Position numbers and translations under genes: made by a program. The notes below the pieces were generated by a model. It was not told the DNA's origin, did no database searches, and saw only the letters and a program-made list of their open reading frames with translations. A DNA stretch of 64,000 nt from SZAS-79 sp964599095 (GTDB lineage Bacteria; Pseudomonadota; Gammaproteobacteria; Burkholderiales; SG8-39): positions 1-64,000 of the forward strand of contig CAZREB010000002.1 of the NCBI GenBank assembly GCA_964599095.1, in the 5' to 3' direction. Shown here piece after piece: positions 1 through 8,404 of this stretch (positions are counted from its first letter, which is position 1; each line of letters opens with the position of its first letter).

Positions 1-200
1 AGAAGGACATCGTCTTCATCCCCGGCAGCAAGGGCGCGATCCTCGACCCGACCTCCGACCCCGAGACCTTCACCGTCACGAAGATGGGCATCGACGCGAC
101 CAAGCCGTTGGGCAAGGATTTCGCCGAGCGCCTGACGATCTCCGAAGAACAGCGCGAGCGAGTGCGCGGCATCCTCGCCGCCTCCGGCATAAGACTTTAA
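1..200 (+). CDS. UbiD-family decarboxylase, C-terminal end (partial)
   Basis: Only the last 65 or so residues are in the window; the reading frame is open from the left edge to a TAA at 198-200. The tail reads KDIVFIPGSKG, then LDPTSDPETFTVTKMGIDAT and TKPLGKDF. A stretch ending in 'KMGIDATKP' is characteristic of the C-terminus of UbiD-type (prenylated-FMN dependent) aromatic and alpha,beta-unsaturated acid decarboxylases. The active site lies outside the window, so substrate cannot be judged. A crotonase gene follows on the same strand after an inverted-repeat element, which hints at a shared aromatic-acid catabolic role. Confidence 0.8.
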   Translation, partial: KDIVFIPGSKGAILDPTSDPETFTVTKMGIDATKPLGKDFAERLTISEEQRERVRGILAASGIRL

Positions 201-202
201 TC

Positions 203-280
203 AATCGGGGACAGACCACGTTTTCCTTGCTGCGACCGACACAGCGGCGGGCGTACCGAAAACGTCGTCTGTCCCCGATT
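203..280. repeat. Inverted-repeat element with GGGGACAGAC termini
   Basis: Arms 203-225 and 258-280 are 23 nt each and pair with a single mismatch, around a 32-nt centre. The outer ends read AATCGGGGACAGAC and its complement. The element fills almost the whole space between the UbiD-family stop and the crotonase start. GGGGACAGAC/GTCTGTCCCC termini recur in proteobacterial intergenic repeats that I associate with REP-type transposases. That link is from memory and was not searched. It could also form an RNA hairpin ending the upstream transcript. Confidence 0.7.
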
Positions 281-296
281 TTAACGAGGAGCGGCC

Positions 297-1073
297 GTGC
301 CAGAGTTCGTCGAATACCGAGTCATTGAAAACGTTGCCGAAATCACCATGAACCGCGCGCCGGTGAATGCCATCGACCACCAACTCGCGCGCGAAGTGAT
401 CGATGCGTACAAGCGCGCCACGACCGACGAAACCGCGCGCGCCGTCATCCTGACCAGCGCGCTGCCGACCGTGTTCTCGGCCGGGATGGACCTGAAGCTG
501 GCGCTCGATTTCGACGGCCAGGCGCTGCGTAAATTCATCGAGCTTTTCTATTACGAAATGCACGAGGCGCTGTACCGGATCGGCAAGCCGGTGATCGCGG
601 CAGTCAACGGCCATGCGCGCGCCGCTGGCGTCACCTGGGCGGTGTCGTGCGACATGATCGTCGCGGCCGAAGAAGGCCAATGGGGCTACCCCGAGATCGA
701 CGTCGGCGTACTGCCCGCGATGCACCTGGTGCACCTGCCGAAGATCGCGGGACGCCATCGCGCGGCCGAGCTGCTCTTCACCGGCGACATCGTCAGCGCG
801 GCGAAGATGAAGGAACTCGGCGTGATCAACGAAGTGGTGCCGCGCGCCGATGTCATGCCGCGGGCGCGTGAGTTGGCGCGGCGCCTCGCGAAGAAGTCGC
901 CGATCGCGATGAAGCTCTTGCGTGATGCCTTCGTGCGCGCCAACGACCTCGACTACCGCCGCTCGATGGAAAGCGTGGTCGAGACGATGTGCGGCCTCAA
1001 GGACGCGGCCGACTCGCGCGAAGCGCTGCTCGCCTTCGTCGAGAAGCGCAAACCCGTCTACAAGGGGCGCTAG
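297..1073 (+). CDS. Enoyl-CoA hydratase/isomerase family protein (crotonase)
   Basis: A 258-residue protein of ordinary crotonase length. The oxyanion-hole segments are visible: VFSAGMDLK near residues 59-67 and the NGHARAAG stretch near 104-111. A glutamate sits in the GYPEIDVG segment near residue 130, where the hydratase/isomerase acid is often found. The ACDM-like helix is represented by SCDMIVAAEEG. The start is GTG at 297, supported by ACGAGGAG just upstream; the next ATG (349) would cut off the first beta strand. It probably acts on a CoA-thioester in the cytoplasm, but the exact reaction (hydratase, isomerase or hydrolase) cannot be told from sequence. Confidence 0.9.
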   Translation: MPEFVEYRVIENVAEITMNRAPVNAIDHQLAREVIDAYKRATTDETARAVILTSALPTVFSAGMDLKLALDFDGQALRKFIELFYYEMHEALYRIGKPVIAAVNGHARAAGVTWAVSCDMIVAAEEGQWGYPEIDVGVLPAMHLVHLPKIAGRHRAAELLFTGDIVSAAKMKELGVINEVVPRADVMPRARELARRLAKKSPIAMKLLRDAFVRANDLDYRRSMESVVETMCGLKDAADSREALLAFVEKRKPVYKGR

Positions 1074-1101
1074 GGGGCATTGCGGGGCCAGCCCCTCGTC
1101 A

Positions 1102-2055
1102 TCAGACCCGTTTCTTCGCCGCCTTCGCCGGCCGCACCTCGGGCAAGGCGTCCTTGCCGGCTTCCTCGTCCAGCCACGCGGCAAAGGCATTCACGTCCGG
1201 CGAATCCTTCGTCCTCGCCGAGCGCACGAGGAAATAAGCGCGTGCCGATTTCACCGCCTCGGCGAAAGGCGTGACCAGTTGCCTGTCGCGGATCAACTGC
1301 TGCGTCAGCGGGAAGCGCCCGAGCGCGATGCCCTGCCCGCTCAAGGCGGCCTGAACGACCTGGTCGTAGCTGCTGAAATATAGCGCGCCGGCCGGCCTGA
1401 ATTCGCCCAGGCCGAGCGCAAAGGTCCAGACGTTCCAGTCGAACCAGGCGGCGCGCTCGTCGTTCATGTGCAGCAGAACGTGATGGCGCAGGTCGCCGGG
1501 TTCCTTCAGCGGGCGCGAGGGGTCCGCGGCAAGCGCGGGGCTGCAGACCGGCATCACCTCCTCGCCCAGGAAAGGCCTGGTGCCGCGCATCGAATCGACC
1601 GGGGCATAGCGCACTGCGATGTCCACGCCGGCACGCTCGAGATGCACATAGTCGTTCGAGGCGGCGATGCGCACGTCGACGTCCGGATACCGCTGCGTGA
1701 ACCGGGCCAGCCGCGGGATCAGCCAGATCGACGCGAAGCCCGGCGTGCTGGTGACGGTGACCGTCCTCGAGGGCGTGGCCGAACGCATCCTGTCGGTCGC
1801 GTCCTGGACCTGCTGCAGCACCTCCTGCGCCACCCTGAACAGCACCTGCCCGTTCTCGGTCAGGAGCAGCGCCCGCGTGCGGCGCTCGAAGAGTTCCGCG
1901 CCCAGGCTCTCCTCCAGCGCCTGGATCTGGCGGCTCACGGCCGACTGGGTCAGGAACAGTTCCTCGCCCGCCTTCGTGAACGACAGGTGGCGCGCCGCCG
2001 CCTCGAAAGCCGGCAGCAACTCGAGCGGGGGCAGGTGCCAGCGGGGTTTAGGCAT
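1102..2055 (-). CDS. LysR-family transcriptional regulator (GcvA-like)
   Basis: A 317-residue LysR-type regulator. The N-terminal winged helix-turn-helix covers about residues 8-65 (LLPAFEAAARHLSFTKAGEE, then LTQSAVSRQIQALEESLG). The rest is a periplasmic-binding-like effector domain. The opening 'PPLELLPAFEAAARHLSFTKA' style is that of GcvA-like regulators. The start is ATG at 2055 (MPKPRW); the frame stays open further upstream but that extension has no LysR homology. It is divergent from the DUF2917/GNAT pair, a usual arrangement for LysR autoregulation and control of the neighbour. The effector is unknown. Confidence 0.93.
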   Translation of the reverse strand: MPKPRWHLPPLELLPAFEAAARHLSFTKAGEELFLTQSAVSRQIQALEESLGAELFERRTRALLLTENGQVLFRVAQEVLQQVQDATDRMRSATPSRTVTVTSTPGFASIWLIPRLARFTQRYPDVDVRIAASNDYVHLERAGVDIAVRYAPVDSMRGTRPFLGEEVMPVCSPALAADPSRPLKEPGDLRHHVLLHMNDERAAWFDWNVWTFALGLGEFRPAGALYFSSYDQVVQAALSGQGIALGRFPLTQQLIRDRQLVTPFAEAVKSARAYFLVRSARTKDSPDVNAFAAWLDEEAGKDALPEVRPAKAAKKRV

Positions 2056-2189
2056 TCCGTAGACGCATGTATCGGATTCGCAATGACCGTTTGTCCCGTC
2101 AGAGGGCGGCTGGAAAAATCCGGGCCGTGTGCGGGGTGAAATGGCCCCGAAGATAGATGCGCTATCTGCATGCGTCAAGGAGAACCCAC

Positions 2190-2525
2190 ATGGACATCCG
2201 TATCGACTCGCCCGCCATCGAAATCCACCCCCGCCGGCTCGTCCGGCTGAAGGTCGGCGCCGGGCGCCACCTGACAAACGTGCGCGGCACGGCCTGGATC
2301 ACCATGGACGGCGACCCGCAGGACGTGATCCTCGAAGCCGGCGACAGCCACACGTTCTCGCAATCCGGCCGGGTCGTCGTGCAGGCGCTCGGCGGCGACG
2401 CCGAGCTGGTTGCGGAGGACGGGGTCGAGGTCGAAGCCGCCCCCGATCGCCCGGGCGCATTCGGCGCCAAGGCGCTGTTCGGCAGGCTCCTCGCCGCGGG
2501 CAGCCTCCTGCGGAAGCTGTCATGA
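2190..2525 (+). CDS. DUF2917 domain protein
   Basis: A 111-residue protein matching the small DUF2917 family of betaproteobacteria: a short beta-rich domain with RLVRLKVGAG, GTAWITMDGD and DVILEAGDSHTF, resembling a cupin-like half barrel. The start is ATG at 2190, decided by AAGGAG at 2177-2182; an in-frame upstream ATG at 2157 lacks such a site. Its stop overlaps the start of the following acetyltransferase (ATGA at 2522-2525), so the two are translationally coupled. Function is unknown. It is divergent from a LysR regulator, which is the likely controller. Confidence 0.85.
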   Translation: MDIRIDSPAIEIHPRRLVRLKVGAGRHLTNVRGTAWITMDGDPQDVILEAGDSHTFSQSGRVVVQALGGDAELVAEDGVEVEAAPDRPGAFGAKALFGRLLAAGSLLRKLS

Positions 2526-3127
2526 GCGCGCCGGCTGCGACCTGTCCGGCCGAAAGCGTGGAAGTCCGCTCGATGCGCGACGGCCGCCTGCTGGTCCTGC
2601 GGCCGCTCGGCCCGGCCGACGCGGCGCTGATGCAGGCCTTCGTTCGGCGCCTTTCGCCGGCCTCGCGCCGCATGCGGTTCCACAGCGCGTTCAGCGAGTT
2701 GTACCCCGAGCTCCTGGAGCGCCTGACCGAAATCGACCATCGCGAGCGGGTTGCATTCGCCGCCGTGATCTACGAACACGGCGGCGAAGTCATGATCGGC
2801 GAAGCGCGCTATGCGCCCGGCATCGACCTGCCCGGCTCGAGCGAATTCGCGCTGGTCGTCGCCGACGAGTGGCAGGACCTCGGCATCGGGACCCTGCTGA
2901 TGGAGAAGCTGCTGCGGCATGCGCGCGCCATCGGCATCCGCCGGATGCATGGCGACGTCCTGCACGACAACACCGGGATGCTGCGCTTTGCGCGCCGATT
3001 CGGGTTCGAGACCGGCCGCCACCCCGACGGCGCGTGGCTTGCGCGCGTGACGGTCAGCCTGCCGCCGCCACCCTGGGTCGTCGCGCTTCTTGCGGAAGAA
3101 GGCCTGCGCGAACCAGCGCCTGCCTGA
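2522..3127 (+). CDS. GNAT-family N-acetyltransferase
   Basis: A 201-residue GNAT-fold protein. The acetyl-CoA pyrophosphate loop appears as DEWQDLGIGTLLME (the Q-x-x-G-x-G pattern), followed by the helix LLRHARAIGIRRM and the LHDNTGMLRFARRFGF segment typical of the fold's C-terminal half. The N-terminus resembles the acetyltransferase domains often fused to acyl-CoA synthetases (MQAFVRRLSPASRRMRFH), but here the domain stands alone. It starts at an ATGA overlap with the DUF2917 gene. Its last 74 bases overlap, tail to tail, the 3' end of the DapA-like gene on the other strand. The substrate is unknown. Confidence 0.9.
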   Translation: MSAPAATCPAESVEVRSMRDGRLLVLRPLGPADAALMQAFVRRLSPASRRMRFHSAFSELYPELLERLTEIDHRERVAFAAVIYEHGGEVMIGEARYAPGIDLPGSSEFALVVADEWQDLGIGTLLMEKLLRHARAIGIRRMHGDVLHDNTGMLRFARRFGFETGRHPDGAWLARVTVSLPPPPWVVALLAEEGLREPAPA

Positions 3128-4022
3128 TGCGCTCGATTTCGGCCGCGGAGACCTTCACCAGCGGCGGCCGCACGACGGCGCGCGGAAGCTTGCCCATCAG
3201 GACGAGCGCTTCCTTCATGCGGTTGTGCATGTCGACTGGCGGATCGGCGTAGAACACCTCGGCGGTCGCCGAAATGCGGTCATGGAGCTTGCGGGCCGTA
3301 GCAAGATCGTTGGCCTGCACGGCGCGGAACAACTGCGCCTGCAACGGCGCGATCACCGAACCGCTGCCCGACAGCAAGCCGTTGCACCCGAGCACCAGCG
3401 AACTGAAGAGCCAGGCGCTGTGCGTGGTCAGCACGTTGACCGCAGGCTGCAGCGACTGCAGCGTGCGGACATGCCGCTCGTGCTGGACCGGGTTGTTGCA
3501 CCAGTCCTTGATCGCGCGCACCGACGGCACAGCCTCGACCAGCTTGAGCAGCGTGGCGAGCGGGTACCCCTGCCCGCCCGCGAGCGGGTACTGAAACGCG
3601 ATGATCGGCAGGCCGCTTGCATCGGCCACGCGCCGGAAATGCTCGATCACCATCTCCGGCCTCTGGCCCATCGTGAAGGGCCCGGGCGGGAACACCAGCA
3701 GCGCGGAGGCGCCGCCTTCGGTGGCCATCCGCGCGATGCGCGCGGCTTCGAGACTGCCTTCGGCATAGACACCGTTGACGATCGGGACGCGCGCCCCGAC
3801 CTCGTCCTGGGTGATTTCCAGCACCCGCTTCTGCTCCTCGAACGTGCAGGAGGCGGCTTCGGTCGAGTGTGCGTTGATCGTGATCGCTGATATCCCCTCG
3901 GTGGCGGTCACGTCGCGCAGGTGCGCGCGGTACGAGGCTTCGTCGATCGACAGGTCCTCGAAAAACGGCAGCACGACTGCCGGGATCACTCCGTGCGGGA
4001 CGTAACTTGAATGCCTTGGCAT
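3054..4022 (-). CDS. Dihydrodipicolinate synthase family lyase/aldolase (DapA-like)
   Basis: A 322-residue TIM-barrel protein of the DapA/NAL family. The Schiff-base lysine is K172 in VRAIKDW and the conserved tyrosine is Y145 in AFQYPLAG, so the class I aldolase chemistry looks intact. The substrate-recognition segment NAHSTEAA replaces the usual GTTGE-type loop, arguing against true lysine biosynthesis and for a catabolic lyase or hydratase. The ATG at 4022 has AGGAGG upstream. It is the last gene of a reverse-strand run with a histidine phosphatase 11 bases upstream and a TTT binding protein before that. Substrate unknown. Confidence 0.88.
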   Translation of the reverse strand: MPRHSSYVPHGVIPAVVLPFFEDLSIDEASYRAHLRDVTATEGISAITINAHSTEAASCTFEEQKRVLEITQDEVGARVPIVNGVYAEGSLEAARIARMATEGGASALLVFPPGPFTMGQRPEMVIEHFRRVADASGLPIIAFQYPLAGGQGYPLATLLKLVEAVPSVRAIKDWCNNPVQHERHVRTLQSLQPAVNVLTTHSAWLFSSLVLGCNGLLSGSGSVIAPLQAQLFRAVQANDLATARKLHDRISATAEVFYADPPVDMHNRMKEALVLMGKLPRAVVRPPLVKVSAAEIERIRQALVRAGLLPQEARRPRVAAAG

Positions 4023-4033
4023 CGCAACCTCCT

Positions 4034-4669
4034 CTAATCCTTCAGGTCGTCCAGCGCCGCCTCGAGGTGGTCGACCTGCGCCCACGCATGGACTTTCCAT
4101 TCGTTCGGGGTGACTTCGATCCAGTTGATGCCGGCGTTCGGGATCTCGAAATCGCGCGGGGACGAAAGACCCACGGCCCGCGCGCGCCTGTAGACCATCT
4201 CGAGCACGCCGCCGTGCGTGAACACCAGGATCTGCTCGCCCGGATGCCGCGCAATGAACTCCTCGACCACCTTGAGAGAGCGCTCGTTGAACCCGCGCAG
4301 GCTCTCGCCGCCCTCGAAGTCGAAGTCGGGATCCTTGTCGCGGAAGCGCGCGTACTGCTCCGGGAATTTCTCGCGCACCTCGACGTACGTCAACGTCTCG
4401 AACATGCCGTAGTGGCGCTCGCGCAGTTCGGCGGTGTACGAAACCGGCAGCGCGAGCCGCCGGGCCGAAGGTTCGGCCGTCTGCCGCACGCGCATCAGGT
4501 CGCTGCAGTAGATCGCGGTGAAGTCGTGCCCGGCCAGCGCGTCGGCCGTGGCGCGCGCCTGCGCGCGGCCGACTTCGTTCAGCGGAATGTCGAGCTGGCC
4601 CTGCACGCGCCCTTCGGCGTTCCATGCGGTCTCGCCGTGGCGCACCATGCAGATACGCGTGGGTCTCAT
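4034..4669 (-). CDS. Histidine phosphatase family protein (phosphoglycerate mutase-like)
   Basis: A 211-residue member of the RHG phosphatase superfamily. The catalytic RHGE motif has its histidine at residue 11 and the second histidine is H152 in VFTHGG; the acid-loop region ELRERHYG is near 91-98. The spacing and length match GpmB/CobC-type phosphatases. It sits between a TTT binding protein (3 bases upstream) and a DapA-like gene (11 bases downstream), all on the minus strand and probably co-transcribed. The physiological phosphate ester cannot be identified from sequence. Confidence 0.9.
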   Translation of the reverse strand: MRPTRICMVRHGETAWNAEGRVQGQLDIPLNEVGRAQARATADALAGHDFTAIYCSDLMRVRQTAEPSARRLALPVSYTAELRERHYGMFETLTYVEVREKFPEQYARFRDKDPDFDFEGGESLRGFNERSLKVVEEFIARHPGEQILVFTHGGVLEMVYRRARAVGLSSPRDFEIPNAGINWIEVTPNEWKVHAWAQVDHLEAALDDLKD

Positions 4670-4672
4670 CGG

Positions 4673-5695
4673 TCAGTCGGCCTTGATGTTGTTGTCCTTC
4701 ACCACCTTGGACCAGCGCTCGATCTGGCCGATGGTCCATTTCTGCAGCCCGTCCGGGCTGCTCGCCACCAGGTCCATGCCGAGCTGCTCGGTGAGCTGCT
4801 TCTTCAGGTCCGGCTGCGCAAGCGCCTTGCCGAGTTCGGCGTTGAGCTTGTCGATGATCGGCCTGGGCGTGGCCGCGGGCGCGAAGATCCCCCACCACGC
4901 GACCGCCGAGAATCCCGGGAAGCCCTGCTCCTGGAGGGTCTGAACGTCCGGCATCGTGGGCGAGCGCTTCTCGCCGGTCACCGCCAGCGCGCGCAGCTTG
5001 CCGCCGCGCACGTTCGCCCCGACCGCGGCCACCGAGGCGATACCGGTTTCAAGCTGCCCGCCGATGGCGTCCGCGGACATCGGCCCGCCGCCGCGGTAAG
5101 GCACGTGGATGGCCTTGAACCCGCCGGCCTGCTGCAGGAGCATCATCGTCAGGTGGCCGAGGCTGCCGCTGCCGACCGTGCCGTAGTTGACCGAATCGGG
5201 CCTGGCCTTGGCCGCGCGGACCACGTCCGCGAAGGTCTTGTAGGGCTTCGAAGGCGCGGTCACGATCGCCATCGGCGCAGTGCCGACGAGCATGACGGGG
5301 GCGAGGTCCTTGACCGTGTCGAACGGCATGCTAGGGATCAGCGAGGGGTTCACCGCGTGCGTGTCGAAGACCACGACGAAGGTGTAGCCGTCGGGCGCCG
5401 ACTTCGCGACGTAGGCCGTGCCGATCGAGCCGGAAGCTCCGGTCTTGTTCTCGACGATGAACTGCTGGCCGAGCGCGGTCGACAGCCTGGCCCCGAGCAG
5501 GCGAGCCAGGGGATCGACCGACCCGCCCGGCGGGAACGGCACGACAAACGTCACCGGCTTGGCAGGCCACGCCTGCGCGGCGCCCGTTGCCGGCATGAGC
5601 ACCATCGTTCCCAGTGCGAAGCAGGCGGCCGCAACGGCACGCCATGCAATGGCCCTGATCGCTGTCAATTTACTTGCATGCATATCCTTGTCCAT
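4673..5695 (-). CDS. Tripartite tricarboxylate (TTT/Bug-type) periplasmic substrate-binding protein
   Basis: A 340-residue secreted binding protein. The N-terminus (through ATGAAQA near residue 41) reads as a Sec signal peptide. It is followed by WPAKPVTFVVPFPPGGSVD, the signature opening of the Bug family, and later by NYGTVGSGS, IHVPYRGGGP and the GEKRSPTMPDVQTLQEQG block. Start choice is between ATG 5695 and ATG 5683 (MHASK); both give a good signal peptide. No TctA/TctB membrane partners are in the window. It leads an operon with a histidine phosphatase and a DapA-like enzyme, so the ligand is probably a carboxylate processed by them. Confidence 0.93.
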   Translation of the reverse strand: MDKDMHASKLTAIRAIAWRAVAAACFALGTMVLMPATGAAQAWPAKPVTFVVPFPPGGSVDPLARLLGARLSTALGQQFIVENKTGASGSIGTAYVAKSAPDGYTFVVVFDTHAVNPSLIPSMPFDTVKDLAPVMLVGTAPMAIVTAPSKPYKTFADVVRAAKARPDSVNYGTVGSGSLGHLTMMLLQQAGGFKAIHVPYRGGGPMSADAIGGQLETGIASVAAVGANVRGGKLRALAVTGEKRSPTMPDVQTLQEQGFPGFSAVAWWGIFAPAATPRPIIDKLNAELGKALAQPDLKKQLTEQLGMDLVASSPDGLQKWTIGQIERWSKVVKDNNIKAD

Positions 5696-5803
5696 TCATT
5701 TTGCGATGGATCGGCGGTCCGGGAGGTTAGCATCCCGCGGCCCCGGAATAAGCACATTATCGCGGCTGTTCGCCCCGTGTCGCACCACCCGGGGAACCCA
5801 CCA

Positions 5804-6400
5804 GTGAAACGCCTCCTTGCCGTCCTCCTGCTCGCCGCACTGTCCATGCCTGCCCTGGCGCAGGCGCCCGCCCGCATCCGCGGGACGATCCAGTCCTTCG
5901 ACAACCTGAACCTGACGGTCAAGTCCCGCACCGGCGAGACCGTCACCATCAGGATGGCGGAGAAATTCGCGGTCGCCGGCGTCGCGCCCGCGTCGCTGGC
6001 CGATGTCACGACCGGCAAATTCATCGGCACCGCCACGCTGGGCCAGAAAGACGGGGCCTTGGTCGCCCTCGAGGTCCTGATCTTCCCGGAGTCGATGCGC
6101 GGCGCCAACGAGGGCCACTATCCGTGGGACCTCCGGCCCGAAAGCCTGATGACCAATGCCACCGTGGCGGACGTCGCTTCGGGCTCGACCGAGGGCCGGG
6201 TGCTCACGCTCAAGTACAAGGACGGCGAGAAAAAAGTCTACGTGCCCGAAGGCGTGCCGATCGTCACCTTCGTGGCGGCCGAGCCTAGCGAACTCAAGCC
6301 CGGCGCCCACATCTTCTGCGTCGCGCAACGCCGGGCCGACGGCACCCTCACCGCCGCTCGCGTCAACGTCGGGCTGAACGGCCTCGTCCCGCCGATGTAG
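5804..6400 (+). CDS. Secreted protein of unknown function with beta-barrel-like repeats
   Basis: A 198-residue protein starting at GTG 5804 with a clear signal peptide (LLAVLLLAALSMPALAQA). The mature part has two similar beta-rich modules. One begins RIRGTIQSFDNLNLTVKSRTG and the second begins near VADVASGSTEGRVLTLKYKD; each ends in a 'fIG/FCVAQRR' strand. This resembles OB-fold DUF5666-type secreted domains, but the assignment is uncertain. It is divergent from the TTT operon, with about 108 bases between. Function unknown. Confidence 0.75.
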   Translation: MKRLLAVLLLAALSMPALAQAPARIRGTIQSFDNLNLTVKSRTGETVTIRMAEKFAVAGVAPASLADVTTGKFIGTATLGQKDGALVALEVLIFPESMRGANEGHYPWDLRPESLMTNATVADVASGSTEGRVLTLKYKDGEKKVYVPEGVPIVTFVAAEPSELKPGAHIFCVAQRRADGTLTAARVNVGLNGLVPPM

Positions 6401-6449
6401 GCGGCGGGACTTGTTACGTTTCCGCCGATGCAGGCGGCGGGGCGTGCGG

Positions 6450-6836
6450 CTAGAGAAGTTGCATCGCGATCAGGATCATCCCGATGACCGAGACGAACCA
6501 GGTGACCGTCCGGATCCAGGGCCAGCCGGCGAGATAGACAAGCGCATAGGCAAACCGTCCCCAGAAGAACAATTCCGCACCGAGCACCGTCATCTGGTTG
6601 CTCTTGCCCGTGACGGCCAGCAGGACCAGCAACGCCACGAAGAGCACCAGGTTCTCGACCATGTTGCGATGCGCCCGCTGCGCGCGCCCGGCCCAGCCGG
6701 TAAGCACAGGCATGTTGTCGCGGTTGCCCACCAGCATCGGCAACCCGACCTGGAGCATTGCGCCGGTCACGGCGACCAGCATCTGCACGAAAGTCAGTCC
6801 GACCGCCCACAGCAGCAGCAGCATTTCGGGTTTCAT
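6450..6836 (-). CDS. MAPEG-family membrane protein
   Basis: A 128-residue integral membrane protein with four hydrophobic segments (about residues 5-25, 57-78, 85-103, 108-127). The motif RAQRAHRNMVENL near 51-63 is the hallmark of the MAPEG family (membrane-associated eicosanoid/glutathione metabolism proteins). Bacterial members of this length are mostly uncharacterised. It lies 31 bases downstream of the kinase gene on the same strand and may share its transcript. Confidence 0.88.
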   Translation of the reverse strand: MKPEMLLLLWAVGLTFVQMLVAVTGAMLQVGLPMLVGNRDNMPVLTGWAGRAQRAHRNMVENLVLFVALLVLLAVTGKSNQMTVLGAELFFWGRFAYALVYLAGWPWIRTVTWFVSVIGMILIAMQLL

Positions 6837-6867
6837 CGCGGTTCCCTCCCCTTGGAAAAACGCGAGA

Positions 6868-8139
6868 CTATCGCGCCAGGCGGGAATTCGCCAGTTCGAG
6901 CCGGTCGACGACGTTGCGCACCAGCGCCCGGGTGAGGGCCAGCTGCGCGCCCAGGCTCATTTTGCCGAGGGCCTCCGGCGTGAATTCGGCCAGCATGACC
7001 TCCGTCAGCGATTCCACGGTGGCGTGTCGCGGCAGGTCCCCGCCGCGGATATACGCCATTTCGCCGAAGCACTCCCCCTGGTCGATCGTGTTCAGGAGAC
7101 GCGCCTGGCGGATCACCTTGACCTGGCCCTGGGCGAGGAAGAAGAAGCTCTGGCCGGTCTCGTTCTCGCCCACGATGCGGGTGGCGCGCCTGACCCGCCG
7201 CCAGTCGCCGGCGCGCGCGAGTTCCCAGAGCTCGGAGTCGGCCAGCAGCGACAGCATCGGCACGCGCTTCAACGCGACGTATTTTTCGCTGTCCGAGATC
7301 GCATCGACCGGGAGCACGAGGCGCACCACTTTCGACAGCTCGAGTGCGAATTCCGCCCAGGTGGCGTAGCGGTGCTCGGGCTTCTTGCCGATCGCCTGCA
7401 GGATGATGCGGTCGATGTCCTTCGGGAGGTCGGGCCGTACGGACGAGGGCGGCGCCGGCTCGTCGCGCAGGATCCGGTTCAGGAGCTCTTCCATCGTCTT
7501 GCCGCTGAACGGGCGCGAGCCGGTCAGCAATTCGTAGAGCGACACGCCCAGGCTGTACATGTCGCTGTGCAGCGTGAGCGTGCGGCCCTCGATCTGCTCG
7601 GGCGACATGTAGTACGGCGAGCCCATCGCCGAGGTCTGGGAATTCTGCGACTGCCTGAGCAGCGCCGCGCCGAAATCGGCGATCTTGACGTCCGTACCCT
7701 GCGCGATCATCAGGTTCGCGGGCTTGATGTCGCGATGGACGATCCCTTCGCGGAAGGCGTATTCGAGCGCCCCGCAGCACTTGAAGCCGATCTGCAGCAC
7801 GTCGGCGACCGGCAGCAGCGTCCCGGTCGTCACATGGCGCGAGAGGTCGCCGCCGGTCAGCAGCTCCATGGCGATGTGGCCGGAGTCTTCCTGCACCACC
7901 GCGTCGTAGATCGACACGATGTACGGATGCTTCAGCTTGCCTGCGAGCGAGGCCTCGTTGAGGAATTGCGCGCGGTACATGGTGCCGAATTCCGGGTTGC
8001 GGAATACCTCCGGCTCGATGACCTTGAGCGCGACCTCGGCGCCCGAGAACGTATCGCGCGCGAGATAGACGGTGCCGGTGGCACCCTTGCCCAGCAGCTG
8101 CTGGATGTCGTACTTGCCGACCTGTAGGCTGAGATCCAT
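6868..8139 (-). CDS. Serine/threonine protein kinase with C-terminal cyclic-nucleotide-binding domain
   Basis: A 423-residue Hanks-type kinase. The glycine-rich loop is GKGATGTVYLA (residues 17-27), the catalytic lysine is K39, the catalytic loop is HRDIKPAN with D137, the Mg-binding DFG is at 155-157, and MSPEQ stands in for APE near 178. All catalytic residues are present. From about residue 290 a cNMP-binding-type beta roll follows (LARAGDWRRVRRATRIVGEN, FFFLAQGQVKV, GECFGEMAYI). There is no transmembrane segment, so this is a soluble kinase that might be gated by a cyclic nucleotide. The start is ATG at 8139. Confidence 0.93.
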   Translation of the reverse strand: MDLSLQVGKYDIQQLLGKGATGTVYLARDTFSGAEVALKVIEPEVFRNPEFGTMYRAQFLNEASLAGKLKHPYIVSIYDAVVQEDSGHIAMELLTGGDLSRHVTTGTLLPVADVLQIGFKCCGALEYAFREGIVHRDIKPANLMIAQGTDVKIADFGAALLRQSQNSQTSAMGSPYYMSPEQIEGRTLTLHSDMYSLGVSLYELLTGSRPFSGKTMEELLNRILRDEPAPPSSVRPDLPKDIDRIILQAIGKKPEHRYATWAEFALELSKVVRLVLPVDAISDSEKYVALKRVPMLSLLADSELWELARAGDWRRVRRATRIVGENETGQSFFFLAQGQVKVIRQARLLNTIDQGECFGEMAYIRGGDLPRHATVESLTEVMLAEFTPEALGKMSLGAQLALTRALVRNVVDRLELANSRLAR

Positions 8140-8404
8140 GGCCCCAGCATAGCAAGCGGGGCTGGCGATCCGGTGTGCCTTATTTCACGCTGATCGTGCC
8201 AGCCGACGACAGGCGCGGTCCGGATGACAGCCGGCATTTTGTTACCAGATGTTTCAGGGACCGCATTCCGGTGCAATGGCTTACAACTCGGACCTCGCCG
8301 CTACACGCGGTTGCAATTCGTTTCTGAAACGCACGCGCCGCCGGTCCATAGTGAACTCGTGCAGGCAACGAATCGCTGCACTGGACACAAAACAGGAGGT
8401 CGCC

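Noticed and set aside
4007..6400. A 797-codon open frame on the plus strand
   Set aside because: Most of it is antisense to the phosphatase and TTT binding-protein genes and has the Arg/His-rich composition of a shadow frame. Only the last 199 codons (from GTG 5804) form a real gene.
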